DNA of 64,000 bases from Jannaschia sp. GRR-S6-38 (lineage in GTDB: Bacteria; Pseudomonadota; Alphaproteobacteria; Rhodobacterales; Rhodobacteraceae), in contig NZ_CP122537.1 in assembly GCF_029853695.1 (NCBI RefSeq), positions 2,935,501 to 2,999,500 on the forward strand, read 5' to 3'. Both the position numbers and the translations under genes were made by a program. Within the stretch, counting starts at the first letter, position 1, and every line of letters begins with the position of its first letter. Below the pieces are notes generated by a model that saw only the letters and a program-made list of their open reading frames with translations, did not search any database and was not told the origin of the DNA. Of the stretch, positions 24,307 to 33,720 are shown in pieces.

Positions 24307-25698
24307 TTACTTGTAGGTCACGTTGCGGATGGCCTCGACCACCTCGTCGGTGGTCACCAGCGCCAGCTTCTCGAGATTGGCGGCATAGGGCATCGGCACG
24401 TCCTTGCCCGTGCAGGTCACGACCGGCGCGTCGAGATGGTCGAATGCGCGCTGCATGATGGTCGAGGCCATGTGGTCGCTGAAGCTGGCGACCGGGAAGC
24501 CTTCCTCGACCAGGACGCAGCGATTGGTCTTGTGGACCGAGGCGAGCACCGTGTCGTAATCCACGGGCCGCAGGGTCCGCAGGTCGATCACCTCGCAGTC
24601 GATGCCGTCGCCGGCCAGACGCTCCGCCGCTTCCAGCGCGTAGGTCATGCCGATGCCCCAGCTGACGATGGTGCAGTCCGACCCCTCCCGCCAGATCCGC
24701 GCTTTGCCGAAGGGGACGGTGAAATCGTCCAGCTTGGGCACGTCGAAGGTCTTGCCGTAGAGGATCTCGTTCTCGAGGAAGATCACCGGGTTTGGGTCGC
24801 GGATCGCCGATTTCAGCAGACCCTTCGCATCCGAGGCGGAATAGGGCTGCACGACCTTGAGGCCGGGGATCGAGGCGTACCACGCCGCGTAATCCTGGCT
24901 GTGCTGGGCGCCCACGCGGGCCGCGGCGCCATTGGGGCCGCGGAACACCATCGGCGCCCCCATCTGGCCGCCCGACATGTAGAGCGTCTTGGCCGCGGAG
25001 TTGATGATCTGGTCGATCGCCTGCATGGCGAAGTTGAAGGTCATGAACTCGACGATGGGCTTGAGCCCGCCGAAGGCCGCGCCGACGCCGATGCCGGTGA
25101 AGCCGTGTTCGGTGATGGGCGTGTCGATGACGCGCTTGGCGCCGAATTCGTCCAGAAGGCCCTGGCTGATCTTGTAGGCGCCCTGGTACTCGGCCACCTC
25201 CTCGCCCATCAGGAACACGCCCTCGTCGCGGCGCATCTCCTCGGCCATGGCGTCGCGAAGCGCCTCGCGGACGGTCTGCTGCACCAGCTCGGTGCCCTCG
25301 GGCCAGTCGGGCGAGGCGTTGGATTTCGGTGCCTCCACCTGCGCGGGCGCGGCCGTGGCGGCGGGCGCGGGATCGGCCCGGCCCTGCTCGTCGGCGAGCG
25401 GCTCGGGCATGGGCGTGCTGGACGACGAGGCGCTCTCGGCGGCCGAGGCATCCTCGCCTTCCTCGAGCAGCACGGCGATGGGCGAGTTGACCTTCACCCC
25501 CTCGGTGCCCTCTTCGATCAGGATCTTGCCGATCGTGCCTTCGTCGACGGCCTCGAATTCCATCGTCGCCTTGTCGGTCTCGATCTCGGCCAGGATGTCG
25601 CCCGAGGCGACGGTGTCACCTTCCTTGACGAGCCACTTGGCCAGCGTGCCCTCCTCCATGGTGGGCGAGAGGGCGGGCATCAGGATCTCGGTCGCCAT
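24307..25698 (-). CDS. pdhB: Pyruvate dehydrogenase E1 beta with N-terminal lipoyl domain
   Basis: 463 residues from ATG 25698, whose first base is the last base of the pdhA stop (TAATG arrangement). A lipoyl domain (ETDKATME, residues about 1-80) and a flexible Ala/Pro/Ser linker precede the transketolase-like E1-beta region ([39 protein letters not shown]). This lipoyl-E1beta fusion is characteristic of alphaproteobacterial PDH. E1 decarboxylates pyruvate with thiamine diphosphate and acetylates lipoyl groups. Longer readings upstream only repeat pdhA in another frame. Confidence 0.96.
   Translation of the reverse strand: MATEILMPALSPTMEEGTLAKWLVKEGDTVASGDILAEIETDKATMEFEAVDEGTIGKILIEEGTEGVKVNSPIAVLLEEGEDASAAESASSSSTPMPEPLADEQGRADPAPAATAAPAQVEAPKSNASPDWPEGTELVQQTVREALRDAMAEEMRRDEGVFLMGEEVAEYQGAYKISQGLLDEFGAKRVIDTPITEHGFTGIGVGAAFGGLKPIVEFMTFNFAMQAIDQIINSAAKTLYMSGGQMGAPMVFRGPNGAAARVGAQHSQDYAAWYASIPGLKVVQPYSASDAKGLLKSAIRDPNPVIFLENEILYGKTFDVPKLDDFTVPFGKARIWREGSDCTIVSWGIGMTYALEAAERLAGDGIDCEVIDLRTLRPVDYDTVLASVHKTNRCVLVEEGFPVASFSDHMASTIMQRAFDHLDAPVVTCTGKDVPMPYAANLEKLALVTTDEVVEAIRNVTYK
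25464..25698 (-). repeat. Lipoyl-domain direct repeat, copy in pdhB
   Basis: Partner of the repeat at 24060-24294, in the same orientation 1.4 kb apart. The identical block here is 25541-25593. Recombination between the copies would remove the E1-beta catalytic part. Confidence 0.85.
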
Positions 25699-26711
25699 TA
25701 CACGGCCTCCTGCGGGATTTCCTTGGCATAGATATCGGTCCAGAGCTCCTCGAGTGCAGGCTCCGGGCTCTCCTTGGCGAATTCCGCGGCGTCGTTGACG
25801 ATGTCCTTGATCTCCTTGTCGATGCCCTTGAGGTCGTCCTCGGTGGCGTGATCGCCGGTCAGCAGCATCTTGCGGACCATCTCGATGGCGTCGCGCTCCT
25901 CGCGCATCTTCTGGACCTCGTCGCGGGTGCGGTACTTGGCCGGGTCCGACATCGAGTGGCCGCGATAGCGGTAGGTTTTGATCTCGAGGATGTAGGGACC
26001 CTTGCCGGAGCGGCAGTATTCCACCGCGCGCATGCCCGCATCCTTCACCGCCAGCACGTCCATGCCGTCGACTTCCTCGCCTTCGATCCCGTAGGCCGCG
26101 CCGCGCTCCCAATAGCTGGGCGACTTGGTCGACCGCTTGGTCGAGGTGCCCATGGCATATTGGTTGTTCTCGATCACGAAGATGCAGGGCAGGTCCCACA
26201 GCTCGGCCATGTTGTAGGTCTCGTAGACCTGGCCCTGGTTGGCCGCGCCGTCGCCGAAATAGGTGAAGGTGACGTTGTCGTTGCCCTTGTACTTGTCGGC
26301 GAAGGCGAGGCCCGCGCCGATCGGCACCTGGGCCGCGACGATGCCGTGGCCGCCGTAGAAATGCTTCTCCTTGGAGAACATGTGCATCGAGCCGCCCTTG
26401 CCCTTGGAGTAGCCGCCCTCGCGGCCCGTCAGCTCGGCCATGACGCCCTTGGGGTCCATGCCGCAGGCCAGCATGTGGCCGTGATCGCGATACGAGGTGA
26501 CGCGCTTGTCGCCCTCCTTGGCGGCGGCTTCCAGCCCGACGACCACCGCTTCCTGCCCGATATAGAGGTGGCAGAAGCCGCCGATCAGGCCCATCCCGTA
26601 GAGCTGGCCGGCCTTCTCCTCGAAGCGGCGGATCAGAAGCATGTCGCGGTAGTATTGAAGGAGGTCGTCCTTCGACACGTTGGGCTTTGCCTTCCTGGTG
26701 CGTGTGGCCAT
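25698..26711 (-). CDS. pdhA: Pyruvate dehydrogenase E1 alpha
   Basis: 337 residues from ATG 26711, preceded by GGAGGA. An earlier start would run into the upstream region with no family match. It has the E1-alpha signature [14 protein letters not shown], the thiamine diphosphate motif [20 protein letters not shown]...NNQYAMGTS, and the phosphorylation-loop-like [19 protein letters not shown]. It forms the alpha2beta2 E1 with PdhB. It follows ftsB by 106 bases, a common arrangement in this class, and is coupled to pdhB by a one-base overlap. Confidence 0.96.
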   Translation of the reverse strand: MATRTRKAKPNVSKDDLLQYYRDMLLIRRFEEKAGQLYGMGLIGGFCHLYIGQEAVVVGLEAAAKEGDKRVTSYRDHGHMLACGMDPKGVMAELTGREGGYSKGKGGSMHMFSKEKHFYGGHGIVAAQVPIGAGLAFADKYKGNDNVTFTYFGDGAANQGQVYETYNMAELWDLPCIFVIENNQYAMGTSTKRSTKSPSYWERGAAYGIEGEEVDGMDVLAVKDAGMRAVEYCRSGKGPYILEIKTYRYRGHSMSDPAKYRTRDEVQKMREERDAIEMVRKMLLTGDHATEDDLKGIDKEIKDIVNDAAEFAKESPEPALEELWTDIYAKEIPQEAV

Positions 26712-26817
26712 GGCAGATCGGTCCTCCGGTCCCGGATCGTTCAACGTTAAACCATCAGCTAGCCGAACCGCGCCGGAGGGTGAAGAGGGGAATCCGACGC
26801 CGCGTCGCGGCGTGCGG

Positions 26818-27120
26818 TCACTCGACGATGATCTCGTCCGGCCGCGCCATGCCCAGGACGAGACGCGCGCGCTCGTCCAGCAGATCGAGATCCAGATAGT
26901 CGTCGGAGAGCCGGTGCGTGCGGTCGCGCATCCGGTCGGCCTGCGCGTCCAGAAGCGCAAGCTCGGCCTGCAGAAGCTCGCGCTCGGCCTCCAGTTCGAC
27001 CCGGCGGAACACGCCGTACTCGCCCTGCACGGCGGCGAAGACGAAATAGCCCGCGAAGCCCAGAAGCGCGATGGGGAGGATCAGGCCGTAGCCCGCCGAA
27101 CGTCTGCGTGGTGCCGTCAT
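26818..27120 (-). CDS. ftsB: FtsB/DivIC-type septum formation initiator
   Basis: 100 residues from ATG 27120. A short cytoplasmic basic end, one membrane span (YGLILPIALLGFAGYFVFAAV) and a coiled coil (VELEAERELLQAELALLDAQADRMRDR) are followed by a short C-terminal segment (LDERARLVLGMARPDEIIV), the FtsB layout. FtsB links FtsL and FtsQ in the divisome. An in-frame upstream start at 27171 adds a basic tail with no family support. Confidence 0.85.
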   Translation of the reverse strand: MTAPRRRSAGYGLILPIALLGFAGYFVFAAVQGEYGVFRRVELEAERELLQAELALLDAQADRMRDRTHRLSDDYLDLDLLDERARLVLGMARPDEIIVE

Positions 27121-27199
27121 CTGCCGTGCCTCTGCTGCCCTCTGGCGGGGCGATTGGCGGCACCATGGCACAGGGGCGCGGCCCTGTGAATCCCCCGTC

Positions 27200-28093
27200 T
27201 CAGCCGGCGATCGAGGCGTTGTAAATCGAGTCGATCGTCGCCGCGATGGTGGCGTTGAACTCGTCGTCGCTCTGCTGAGCCGACAGGCCCTCGGTCAGCG
27301 CGCGGCTGAAGCTCGCGACGACGCCGCGGTTCTGCGACAGGCGGGCATTGGCCTCCTCGCGGGAATAGCCGCCCGACAGGGCAACGACGCGCATCACCTT
27401 GGGATGATCGACCAGCGCCTGGTAGAAATTCGGCGTCTCCGGCAGCGTCAGCTTGAGCATGATCTCCTGGCCCGAGGGCACATGGTCGAGATGGCGCAAG
27501 ATCGCCTCGCGCAGAATGCCCTCGGCCTCGGCCTTCTCTTGGATCGAGATCGTCACCTCCGGCTCGAGGATCGGGACCAGGTCGTGCGACAGCACCTGCT
27601 CGCCCAGTTCGAACTGCTGGGCGACGATCGCGTGGATCCCGTCGGGATTGGCCGCGTCGATGACCGAGCGTTCCTTGGTGCCGAAGATGCCCTTGGCCTT
27701 CGCGCGCTTCAGCGTGTCGTCCAGCCCCGGGATGTCCTTCATCATCTGGACGCCGCGGTCCTCCTTCTCCAGGCCCTTGTCGATCTTGAGGAACGGGACG
27801 ACCCCGCGTTCCTTCCACAGGTACTCGGCGGCGGGCTTGCCCTCGAAGTCGCGGTCCATGGTCTGCTCGAACAGGATGGCGCCGATGATCTTCTCGCCGG
27901 TGAAGGCGGGGGCGGTGACGATGCGGGTGCGCATCTCGTGGATGCGGTCGAACATTTCCTTCTCGGAGGAGTAGGCATCCTCCTCGACGCCGTAGAGCCG
28001 CAGCGCCTTGGGCGTCGATCCGCCCGACTGGTCGAGTGCGGCGATGAAGCCCTGTCCGGCCCGGATCTTGGCGGCTTGATCGGTCTGCGGCAT
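27200..28093 (-). CDS. Class I fructose-bisphosphate aldolase
   Basis: 297 residues from ATG 28093. The N-terminus GFIAALDQSGGSTPKALRLYG and the Schiff-base lysine region VPFLKIDKGL identify the bacterial class I (metal-independent) aldolase, with EPEVTISIQEKAEAE and VALSGGYSREEAN later. It interconverts fructose-1,6-bisphosphate with dihydroxyacetone phosphate and glyceraldehyde-3-phosphate. It sits 74 bases downstream of pgk, with gap before that, so three lower-glycolysis/gluconeogenesis genes share a strand. A short hairpin (27169-27188) lies after its stop. Confidence 0.94.
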   Translation of the reverse strand: MPQTDQAAKIRAGQGFIAALDQSGGSTPKALRLYGVEEDAYSSEKEMFDRIHEMRTRIVTAPAFTGEKIIGAILFEQTMDRDFEGKPAAEYLWKERGVVPFLKIDKGLEKEDRGVQMMKDIPGLDDTLKRAKAKGIFGTKERSVIDAANPDGIHAIVAQQFELGEQVLSHDLVPILEPEVTISIQEKAEAEGILREAILRHLDHVPSGQEIMLKLTLPETPNFYQALVDHPKVMRVVALSGGYSREEANARLSQNRGVVASFSRALTEGLSAQQSDDEFNATIAATIDSIYNASIAG

Positions 28094-28167
28094 GGGTCTT
28101 CCCTCCTGAGGTCTCGCGTGTGTCCCGTGATTACGGGCCCGGCGCGGGTCCGTCCATCCTGTTGGCG

Positions 28168-29349
28168 CTAGCGGCCCTCCAGCGCTGCGACGCCGGGCAG
28201 GGTCTTGCCTTCCATCCATTCCAGGAACGCACCGCCCGCGGTCGAGACATAGCTGAAATCATCGGCCACGCCCGCATGGTTCAGCGCGGCCACCGTGTCG
28301 CCGCCGCCCGCGACCGAGACCAGCTTGCCGGCCTTCGTCAATTGCGCGGCGTGGCGCGCGGCGGCGGTGGTGGCGGCATCGAAGGGCGTCATCTCGAACG
28401 CGCCCAGCGGGCCGTTCCAGACGAGCGTGGCGGAGCCGTCCAGCACCTCGTTCATATGCGCGACCGAATCCGGCCCGGCGTCGAGGATCATCCAGCCCGC
28501 GGGCACGTCCTCGACCTTCACCGTCTTCACCGGCGGGTCGGCGCGGAACTCCTCGGCCACCACCACGTCGCGGGGCAGCAGGATCGCGCAGCCGGCCTTC
28601 CCGGCCTTGGCGGCGATCGCGCGGGCCTCGTCCAGCAACTCGTGCTCGCAAAGCGATTTCGCCACGTCGTAGCCCTGCGCGGCCAGGAAGGTGTTCGCCA
28701 TGCCCCCGCCGATGATCAGGTGCTGGACCCGCGTCACGAGGTTGCCCAGCAGCGCCAGCTTGGTCGAGACCTTGGCCCCACCGACCACGGCGGCGACGGG
28801 CGGCTTCGGGTCGCCCAGCGCCGCCTGCAGCGCCTTGAGTTCGGCCTCCATCAGCCGGCCCGCGAAGGCGGGCAGCAGGCGCGCCAGCGCGTGGGTCGTG
28901 GCATGCGCCCGATGCGCCGCGCTGAAGGCGTCGTTGCAATAGAGATCGCCGATCGCGGCCAGGCGCCCGGCGAAGCCCTCGTCATCCTTCTCCTCGCCCG
29001 GATTGAAGCGGACATTCTCGAACAGGATCACGCCGTCCTGCGGAAGCGCCGCGACCGCCGCACCATAGCCGCCATCGGCGAAGGCCACCTCGCGGCCCAG
29101 CGCCGCCGACAGCGCCGGCACGATCTGGCGCAGCGACATCTCGGGGACGACCTTGCCCTTCGGCCGGCCGAAATGCGCCAGAAGCACCACCTTGGCCCCG
29201 CCCGCGCTCAGGTCGCGGATCGTCGGGATCACCCGGTCGATCCGCGTGGTGTCGGTGATGCGCCCGTCCTCGACCGGCACGTTGATATCGACCCGGCAGA
29301 GCACGGTCTTGCCCGCCAGATCCATGTCGTCGATCGTCTTGAAGGCCAT
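28168..29349 (-). CDS. pgk: Phosphoglycerate kinase
   Basis: 393 residues, the standard size. The N-terminus [27 protein letters not shown], the hinge region and the C-terminal nucleotide loop [13 protein letters not shown] are all present. It transfers phosphate between 1,3-bisphosphoglycerate and ADP. It follows gap by 60 bases. That gap contains a minus-strand terminator-like hairpin, so some of its transcript may come from read-through. Confidence 0.97.
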   Translation of the reverse strand: MAFKTIDDMDLAGKTVLCRVDINVPVEDGRITDTTRIDRVIPTIRDLSAGGAKVVLLAHFGRPKGKVVPEMSLRQIVPALSAALGREVAFADGGYGAAVAALPQDGVILFENVRFNPGEEKDDEGFAGRLAAIGDLYCNDAFSAAHRAHATTHALARLLPAFAGRLMEAELKALQAALGDPKPPVAAVVGGAKVSTKLALLGNLVTRVQHLIIGGGMANTFLAAQGYDVAKSLCEHELLDEARAIAAKAGKAGCAILLPRDVVVAEEFRADPPVKTVKVEDVPAGWMILDAGPDSVAHMNEVLDGSATLVWNGPLGAFEMTPFDAATTAAARHAAQLTKAGKLVSVAGGGDTVAALNHAGVADDFSYVSTAGGAFLEWMEGKTLPGVAALEGR

Positions 29350-29371
29350 TCGGCAAGCTCCCCCGACAGGT

Positions 29372-29396
29372 AAAGAAAGGGGCCCCGCAGGGCCCC
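29372..29396 (-). terminator. Intrinsic terminator/attenuator between gap and pgk
   Basis: On the minus strand GGGGCCC (29396-29390), loop TGCG, GGGCCCC (29385-29379) and then TTTCTTTA (29378-29371) form a good intrinsic terminator right after gap and before pgk. It would raise gap mRNA relative to pgk. Confidence 0.7.
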
Positions 29397-29409
29397 CGTC
29401 TCGTGAGAC

Positions 29410-30411
29410 TCAAATCAGCTTGCCCATCGCCACGGCAGTGTCCGCCATGCGGTTCGAGAAGCCCCACTCGTTATCGTACCACGACAGGATCCGGCACATC
29501 TTTCCGCCATCCATCACCTTGGTCTGGTCGAGATGGAAGATCGAGGAATGCGGATCGTGGTTGAAATCCGACGAGACCAGCTTCTCGTCGGTATAGCCGA
29601 GGATGCCCTTCATCGGACCGTCCGCGGCCGCGCGGATCGCGTCGTTGATCTCGTCCACCGACGTGTCGCGCGCCGCGGTGAAGGTCAGGTCGACGACCGA
29701 GACATTGGGCGTCGGCACCCGGATCGCCACGCCGTCGAGCTTGCCGTTGAGCTCCGGCATCACCAGGCCCACGGCCTTGGCCGCGCCCGTCGAGGTCGGG
29801 ATCATGCTGAGCGCCGCGGCGCGCGCGCGGTAGAGATCCTTGTGCATCGTGTCGAGCGTGGGCTGGTCGCCGGTATAGCTGTGGATCGTGGTCATGAACC
29901 CGCGCTCGATCCCGATGGCGTTGTGCAGCACATGCGCGACCGGCGTCAGGCAGTTCGTGGTGCAGGACGCGTTCGACACGATCAGGTCGTCGGAGGTCAG
30001 CGTGTCGTGGTTCACGCCGTAGACGATGGTCTTGTCGGCATCCGTGCCCGGCGCCGAGATCAGCACGCGCGAGGAGCCGTTCTCCAGATGCGCCTGGCAC
30101 TTCTCCTTCGAGGTGAAGATGCCGGTGCATTCCATCACGATGTCGACGTCCGACCAGGGCAGGTCGGCGGGGTTGCGCTCGGCGGTGACGCGCATCCGCC
30201 CGCGGCCCACGTCGATCCAGTCGTCGCCGGTGGTGACGGGGGCGGGGAAGCGGCCGTGGACGCTGTCATATTGCAGCAGATGGGCATTGGTCTCGACCGG
30301 GCCCAGATCGTTGATCGCGACCACTTCGATATCGGTGCGGCCCGACTCGACGATGCTGCGCAGCACGTTGCGGCCGATGCGGCCGAAGCCATTGATTGCT
30401 ACCTTGACCAT
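29410..30411 (-). CDS. gap: Glyceraldehyde-3-phosphate dehydrogenase
   Basis: 333 residues. The NAD-binding start [17 protein letters not shown], the catalytic Cys in [10 protein letters not shown] with His in [11 protein letters not shown], and the C-terminal [13 protein letters not shown] are diagnostic. It oxidises glyceraldehyde-3-phosphate to 1,3-bisphosphoglycerate. The next gene on the strand is pgk, after a terminator-like hairpin. Confidence 0.97.
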   Translation of the reverse strand: MVKVAINGFGRIGRNVLRSIVESGRTDIEVVAINDLGPVETNAHLLQYDSVHGRFPAPVTTGDDWIDVGRGRMRVTAERNPADLPWSDVDIVMECTGIFTSKEKCQAHLENGSSRVLISAPGTDADKTIVYGVNHDTLTSDDLIVSNASCTTNCLTPVAHVLHNAIGIERGFMTTIHSYTGDQPTLDTMHKDLYRARAAALSMIPTSTGAAKAVGLVMPELNGKLDGVAIRVPTPNVSVVDLTFTAARDTSVDEINDAIRAAADGPMKGILGYTDEKLVSSDFNHDPHSSIFHLDQTKVMDGGKMCRILSWYDNEWGFSNRMADTAVAMGKLI

Positions 30412-30525
30412 GCGTTCCTCCGGGTTGGCTGTGCGTCGTCTCGTGTCGGCAACCGGGGGCCGCCGTCATCGGTTCCGGCGCTACCATGCCGCGCGGGGCG
30501 GCCACAACTGCCCGGCGCCGCGCCG

Positions 30526-30669
30526 TCAGCGCCAGAAGGCCACCCATTCGGTCACGCGGATCAGCTGCTGGCCCAGAAAGGTGAGCAGCATCGCGCCGTT
30601 GAAGGCCGCGTCGGCGGCGAAGACGGCCAGAACGATGAGTCCCAGGGCAAGCGCGATCGGGTTGGTCAT
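30526..30669 (-). CDS. Small membrane protein (47 residues), unknown
   Basis: ATG at 30669 opens a 47-codon frame: TNPIALALGLIVLAVFAADAAFN, then AMLLTFLGQQLIRVTEWVAFWR and a stop. It has two short hydrophobic segments and an aromatic/basic end (EWVAFWR) of a type I recognise from small conserved Rhodobacterales membrane proteins. It lies 114 bases upstream of gap on the same strand. Function is unknown. It could be missed because of its size. Confidence 0.55.
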   Translation of the reverse strand: MTNPIALALGLIVLAVFAADAAFNGAMLLTFLGQQLIRVTEWVAFWR

Positions 30670-30793
30670 GGCCCCCTTTTGGCGCGGCGGCCGCGCGCTG
30701 TCACCCGCCCGATGGCCCCCCTGCGCCCCCGATGTGCCGTTGACGCCGCCCGCCGAGGGCTAGATCGTGCCGGGACGCAGCGGCGAGGCATCC

Positions 30794-31753
30794 ATGAGCG
30801 GACTTCTGGCACTACTCGACGACGTGGCGGCCATCGCCAAGGTCGCCTCCACCAGCCTCGACGACATCGTGGGGCAGGCGGCGAAGGCCGGGACGAAGGC
30901 GGCGGGCGCGGTGATCGACGACGCGGCGGTCACGCCGAAATATGTCGACGGCTTCGCCGCCGCGCGCGAGCTGCCCATCGTCTGGAAGATCGCGCGGGCC
31001 TCGGCCTTCAACAAGCTCATCATCCTGCTGCCGGTCGCGCTGCTGCTGTCGCAATTCGCTCCCTGGCTTATCCCGCCGCTCCTGATCCTGGGCGGGCTCT
31101 ATCTCTGTTACGAGGGGGCCGAGAAGGTCTGGCACTGGCTCGTGCCGCACGACACCCTGGCCAAGATCAAGGACCCCGCGCACACGCCCCTCGACGCCGC
31201 CCATCTGGAGGAGCAGCGCGTCAAGGGTGCGATCAAGACCGATTTCATCCTCTCGGCCGAGATCATGACAATCGCGCTTTCCGCGATCGACCCTGCGGGC
31301 AGCGTAGTCTTCAAGGCCGCCGTCCTGGCGGTGATCGCGATCGTGATCACGGCCGCGGTCTACGGCGCGGTGGCGATCATCGTGAAGGCCGACGACGTGG
31401 GCCTGCACCTCGCCGATAGCGGCCGCACCGCCTTCGGGCGCAAGCTGGGTGCGGCCGTGGTGCGGGGTATGCCGGGCTTCATGACCGGCCTGACCGTGGT
31501 CGGCACGGCCGCGATGCTCTGGGTGGGCGGCAACATCGTCGTCCACGCCCTGCACGAGATGGGCTTCCATCCGCCTTACGATCTTATCAAGGGCGCGGCC
31601 GTCGCGTTGGGGCAGGGCAACGCGACGATCGAATGGGCGGTGACCGCGCTTCTCGACGGCATCCTCGGTGTCGCGCTGGGCCTGCTCCTGATGCCGGTGA
31701 TCGCGCAGGGCCTGAAGCTCTTGGGCAAGACGGACGACGCCGCGGCGCATTGA
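30794..31753 (+). CDS. DUF808 (YedI-like) membrane protein
   Basis: 319 residues from ATG 30794 (GAGGCA upstream). SGLLALLDDVAAIAKVASTSLDDI at the N-terminus and DDAAVTPKYVDGFAAARELPI are signatures of the DUF808 family. Several membrane spans follow (LIILLPVALLLSQFAPWLIPPLLILGGLYLCYEGAEKVWH, VFKAAVLAVIAIVITAAVYG, GLTVVGTAAMLWVGGNIVVHAL). The family is widespread but has no established biochemical role. A short GC hairpin (31757-31774) follows the stop. Confidence 0.88.
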   Translation: MSGLLALLDDVAAIAKVASTSLDDIVGQAAKAGTKAAGAVIDDAAVTPKYVDGFAAARELPIVWKIARASAFNKLIILLPVALLLSQFAPWLIPPLLILGGLYLCYEGAEKVWHWLVPHDTLAKIKDPAHTPLDAAHLEEQRVKGAIKTDFILSAEIMTIALSAIDPAGSVVFKAAVLAVIAIVITAAVYGAVAIIVKADDVGLHLADSGRTAFGRKLGAAVVRGMPGFMTGLTVVGTAAMLWVGGNIVVHALHEMGFHPPYDLIKGAAVALGQGNATIEWAVTALLDGILGVALGLLLMPVIAQGLKLLGKTDDAAAH

Positions 31754-31805
31754 ACGCCGCCGGGAATCCGGCGGGAATGTCGCAGCCATGCCCCCGGGGC
31801 GGCCC

Positions 31806-31859
31806 TTGACGCCCGGTCGCTTCGACTGCCACGCTGAGGGGGCTGCGATTTGGGCCCCC
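31806..31859 (+). promoter_or_regulatory. Possible promoter and leader hairpin for the solute-binding protein
   Basis: TTGACG at 31806-31811 is a good -35, with only a weak -10 about 17 bases on. GGGGGC (31838-31843) pairs with GCCCCC (31854-31859) shortly after. The remaining 116 bases to the start codon show nothing else clear. Confidence 0.25.
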
Positions 31860-31975
31860 GTTCGAAGGGCCCGGTGACCCGGAGTTCCCTCGCCGCATCC
31901 CTCCCGCCATTTTCCCGGTGACGTTTCGATGCCGACCGCATCCGCGTTGCCATGTCCGACCCGGAGATTTGATTG

Positions 31976-33637
31976 ATGCCGAACTGCCATGACGACACGA
32001 CCGCCATCCACCCCGCCGCCCGCGCCTATGCCGCCGAGGTCGACGCCGGCACCTTGTCGCGCCGCGAATTCCTGACCCGCGCCACCGCGCTGGGCGTCAG
32101 CGCGGCGGGCGCCTACGGCCTGATCGGCCTGCCCGCTCCCGCGCGCGCCGCCGGGCACATGCAGGACGGCGGCACGCTGCGCATCGAAAGCACCGTCAAG
32201 GCGATGCGCGATCCGCGCACCTATGACTGGCCGCAGATGTCGAACTTCTCGCGCGGCTGGCTGGAATACCTCGTGGAATACAATGCCGACGGCAGCATCC
32301 GCGGCATCCTGCTGGAGGACTGGACCGTCAACGAGGACGCGACGGGCTATATCCTGAACGTCCGCCCCGGCGTCACCTGGAGCGACGGCACGCCCTTCAC
32401 GGCGCAGGACGTGGCCTTCAATATCGCGCGCTGGTGCGAGAAGGATGTCGAGGGCAACTCGATGGCCAGCCGCATGACCTCGCTGATCGACGAGGAGACG
32501 GGCGTGGCCCGCGACGGCGCGATCGAGGTCGTGGATGACATGACCGTCGCGCTGACCCTGAACAATCCCGACATCACGCTTATCGCCGGGTTCTCGGACT
32601 ACCCGGCCGCGGTCGTCGCGCAGGATTTCGCGGGCGACCCGCTGACCGCCAAGGGCACCGGCCCCTACCTGCCCGAGCAGTTCGACGTGGGCGTGAAGGC
32701 CGTCCTGGTGCGCAACGAGGATCACCAGTGGTGGGGCGAGGCGGTGTTCGGGCGCCCGGCGCTCGACCGGATCGAATATATCGATTTCGGCACCGACAAG
32801 GCCGCAATCACCGCGGCCGCCGATGCCGACGAGGTCGACATGCTCTACGAGTCCCTGGGCGATTTCGTCGAGATCCTCGACGCGATCGGCTGGACCAAGT
32901 CGGAGGCGATCACCGCCAACACCGTCTGCGCGCGGCCGAACCAGACCGCCGAGGTGAATGGCGAGCTGCCCTATGCCGATGTCCGCGTCCGCCGGGCGCT
33001 GGCCATGGCCGTCGACAACGCGGTCTGCCTGTCGCTGGGCTATTCCGATCAGGGCACGGTGGCCGAGAACCACCATGTCTGCCCGATCCATCCGGAATAC
33101 GCGCAGCTCGATCCGCCGGTCTTCGACCCCGAAGGCGCGATGGCGCTGATGACCGAGGCCGGGATGCAGGATTACGAGTTCGAGCTGACCTCGATCGACG
33201 ACGACTGGCGGCGCAACACCTCCGACGCCATCGCGGGCCAGCTGCGCGACGCGGGCTTCAACGTCACGCGCACGGTGCTGCCGGGGTCGACCTTCTGGAA
33301 CGACTGGACCAAGTACCCGTTCTCGACCACCGACTGGGCGCAGCGTCCGCTGGGCGTGCAGGTCCTGGCGCTGGCCTATCGCTCGGGCGAGCCCTGGAAC
33401 GAGAGTGGCTTCTCGAACCCCGAGTTCGACGCCGCCCTGACCGAGGCGCTGGCCATCGCGGATGCGGATGCCCGGCGCGAGGTCATGGCCCGGATCCAGA
33501 AGATCATGCAGGACGAGGGCGTCATCATCCAGCCGTACTGGCGCTCGACCTACCGCCACGCCAAGCCCGAGGTGGTGGGCGCCGAGATGCACCCGACCTT
33601 CGAGATCCACGTCTACAAGCTGGGCTGGGCGGCCTGA
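31976..33637 (+). CDS. Family 5 ABC transporter substrate-binding protein
   Basis: 553 residues from ATG 31976, with CGGAG upstream. The N-terminus has a Tat-type signal, SRREFLTRATALGVSAAGAYGLIGLPAPARA, indicating folded export to the periplasm. The mature region has the SBP_bac_5 pattern (WTVNEDATGYILNVRPGVTWSDGTPFTAQDVAFNIARW; AKGTGPYLPEQF). The family binds peptides, nickel or other solutes. No permease or ATPase gene is adjacent, so the ligand and partners are unknown. It is followed by a strong hairpin shared with convergent tkt. Confidence 0.9.
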   Translation: MPNCHDDTTAIHPAARAYAAEVDAGTLSRREFLTRATALGVSAAGAYGLIGLPAPARAAGHMQDGGTLRIESTVKAMRDPRTYDWPQMSNFSRGWLEYLVEYNADGSIRGILLEDWTVNEDATGYILNVRPGVTWSDGTPFTAQDVAFNIARWCEKDVEGNSMASRMTSLIDEETGVARDGAIEVVDDMTVALTLNNPDITLIAGFSDYPAAVVAQDFAGDPLTAKGTGPYLPEQFDVGVKAVLVRNEDHQWWGEAVFGRPALDRIEYIDFGTDKAAITAAADADEVDMLYESLGDFVEILDAIGWTKSEAITANTVCARPNQTAEVNGELPYADVRVRRALAMAVDNAVCLSLGYSDQGTVAENHHVCPIHPEYAQLDPPVFDPEGAMALMTEAGMQDYEFELTSIDDDWRRNTSDAIAGQLRDAGFNVTRTVLPGSTFWNDWTKYPFSTTDWAQRPLGVQVLALAYRSGEPWNESGFSNPEFDAALTEALAIADADARREVMARIQKIMQDEGVIIQPYWRSTYRHAKPEVVGAEMHPTFEIHVYKLGWAA

Positions 33638-33645
33638 ACGCGAAA

Positions 33646-33672
33646 CGGCCGCGCCCCTGACGGGCGCGGCCG
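33646..33672. terminator. Bidirectional terminator hairpin between convergent genes
   Basis: CGGCCGCGCCC (33646-33656) and GGGCGCGGCCG (33662-33672) form a perfect 11-bp stem with loop CTGAC, 9 bases after the solute-binding protein stop and before the tkt 3' end. T content after it is modest on both strands (CTCATTC; TTTCGCG). Confidence 0.6.
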
Positions 33673-33720
33673 CTCATTCATGACGGGCCCGGCCGCCCGC
33701 GGGCGGCTTCGCGTCTGATC

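Noticed and set aside
23020-25731. Long plus-strand frame opposite pdhC and pdhB
   Set aside because: The sequence is low-complexity His/Gly/Leu-rich and mirrors the lipoyl repeats. The minus-strand genes are unambiguous.
27169-27188. Hairpin CACAGGG/CCCTGTG after the aldolase gene as a terminator
   Set aside because: No T-rich tract follows on the minus strand, so I mention it only within the aldolase entry.
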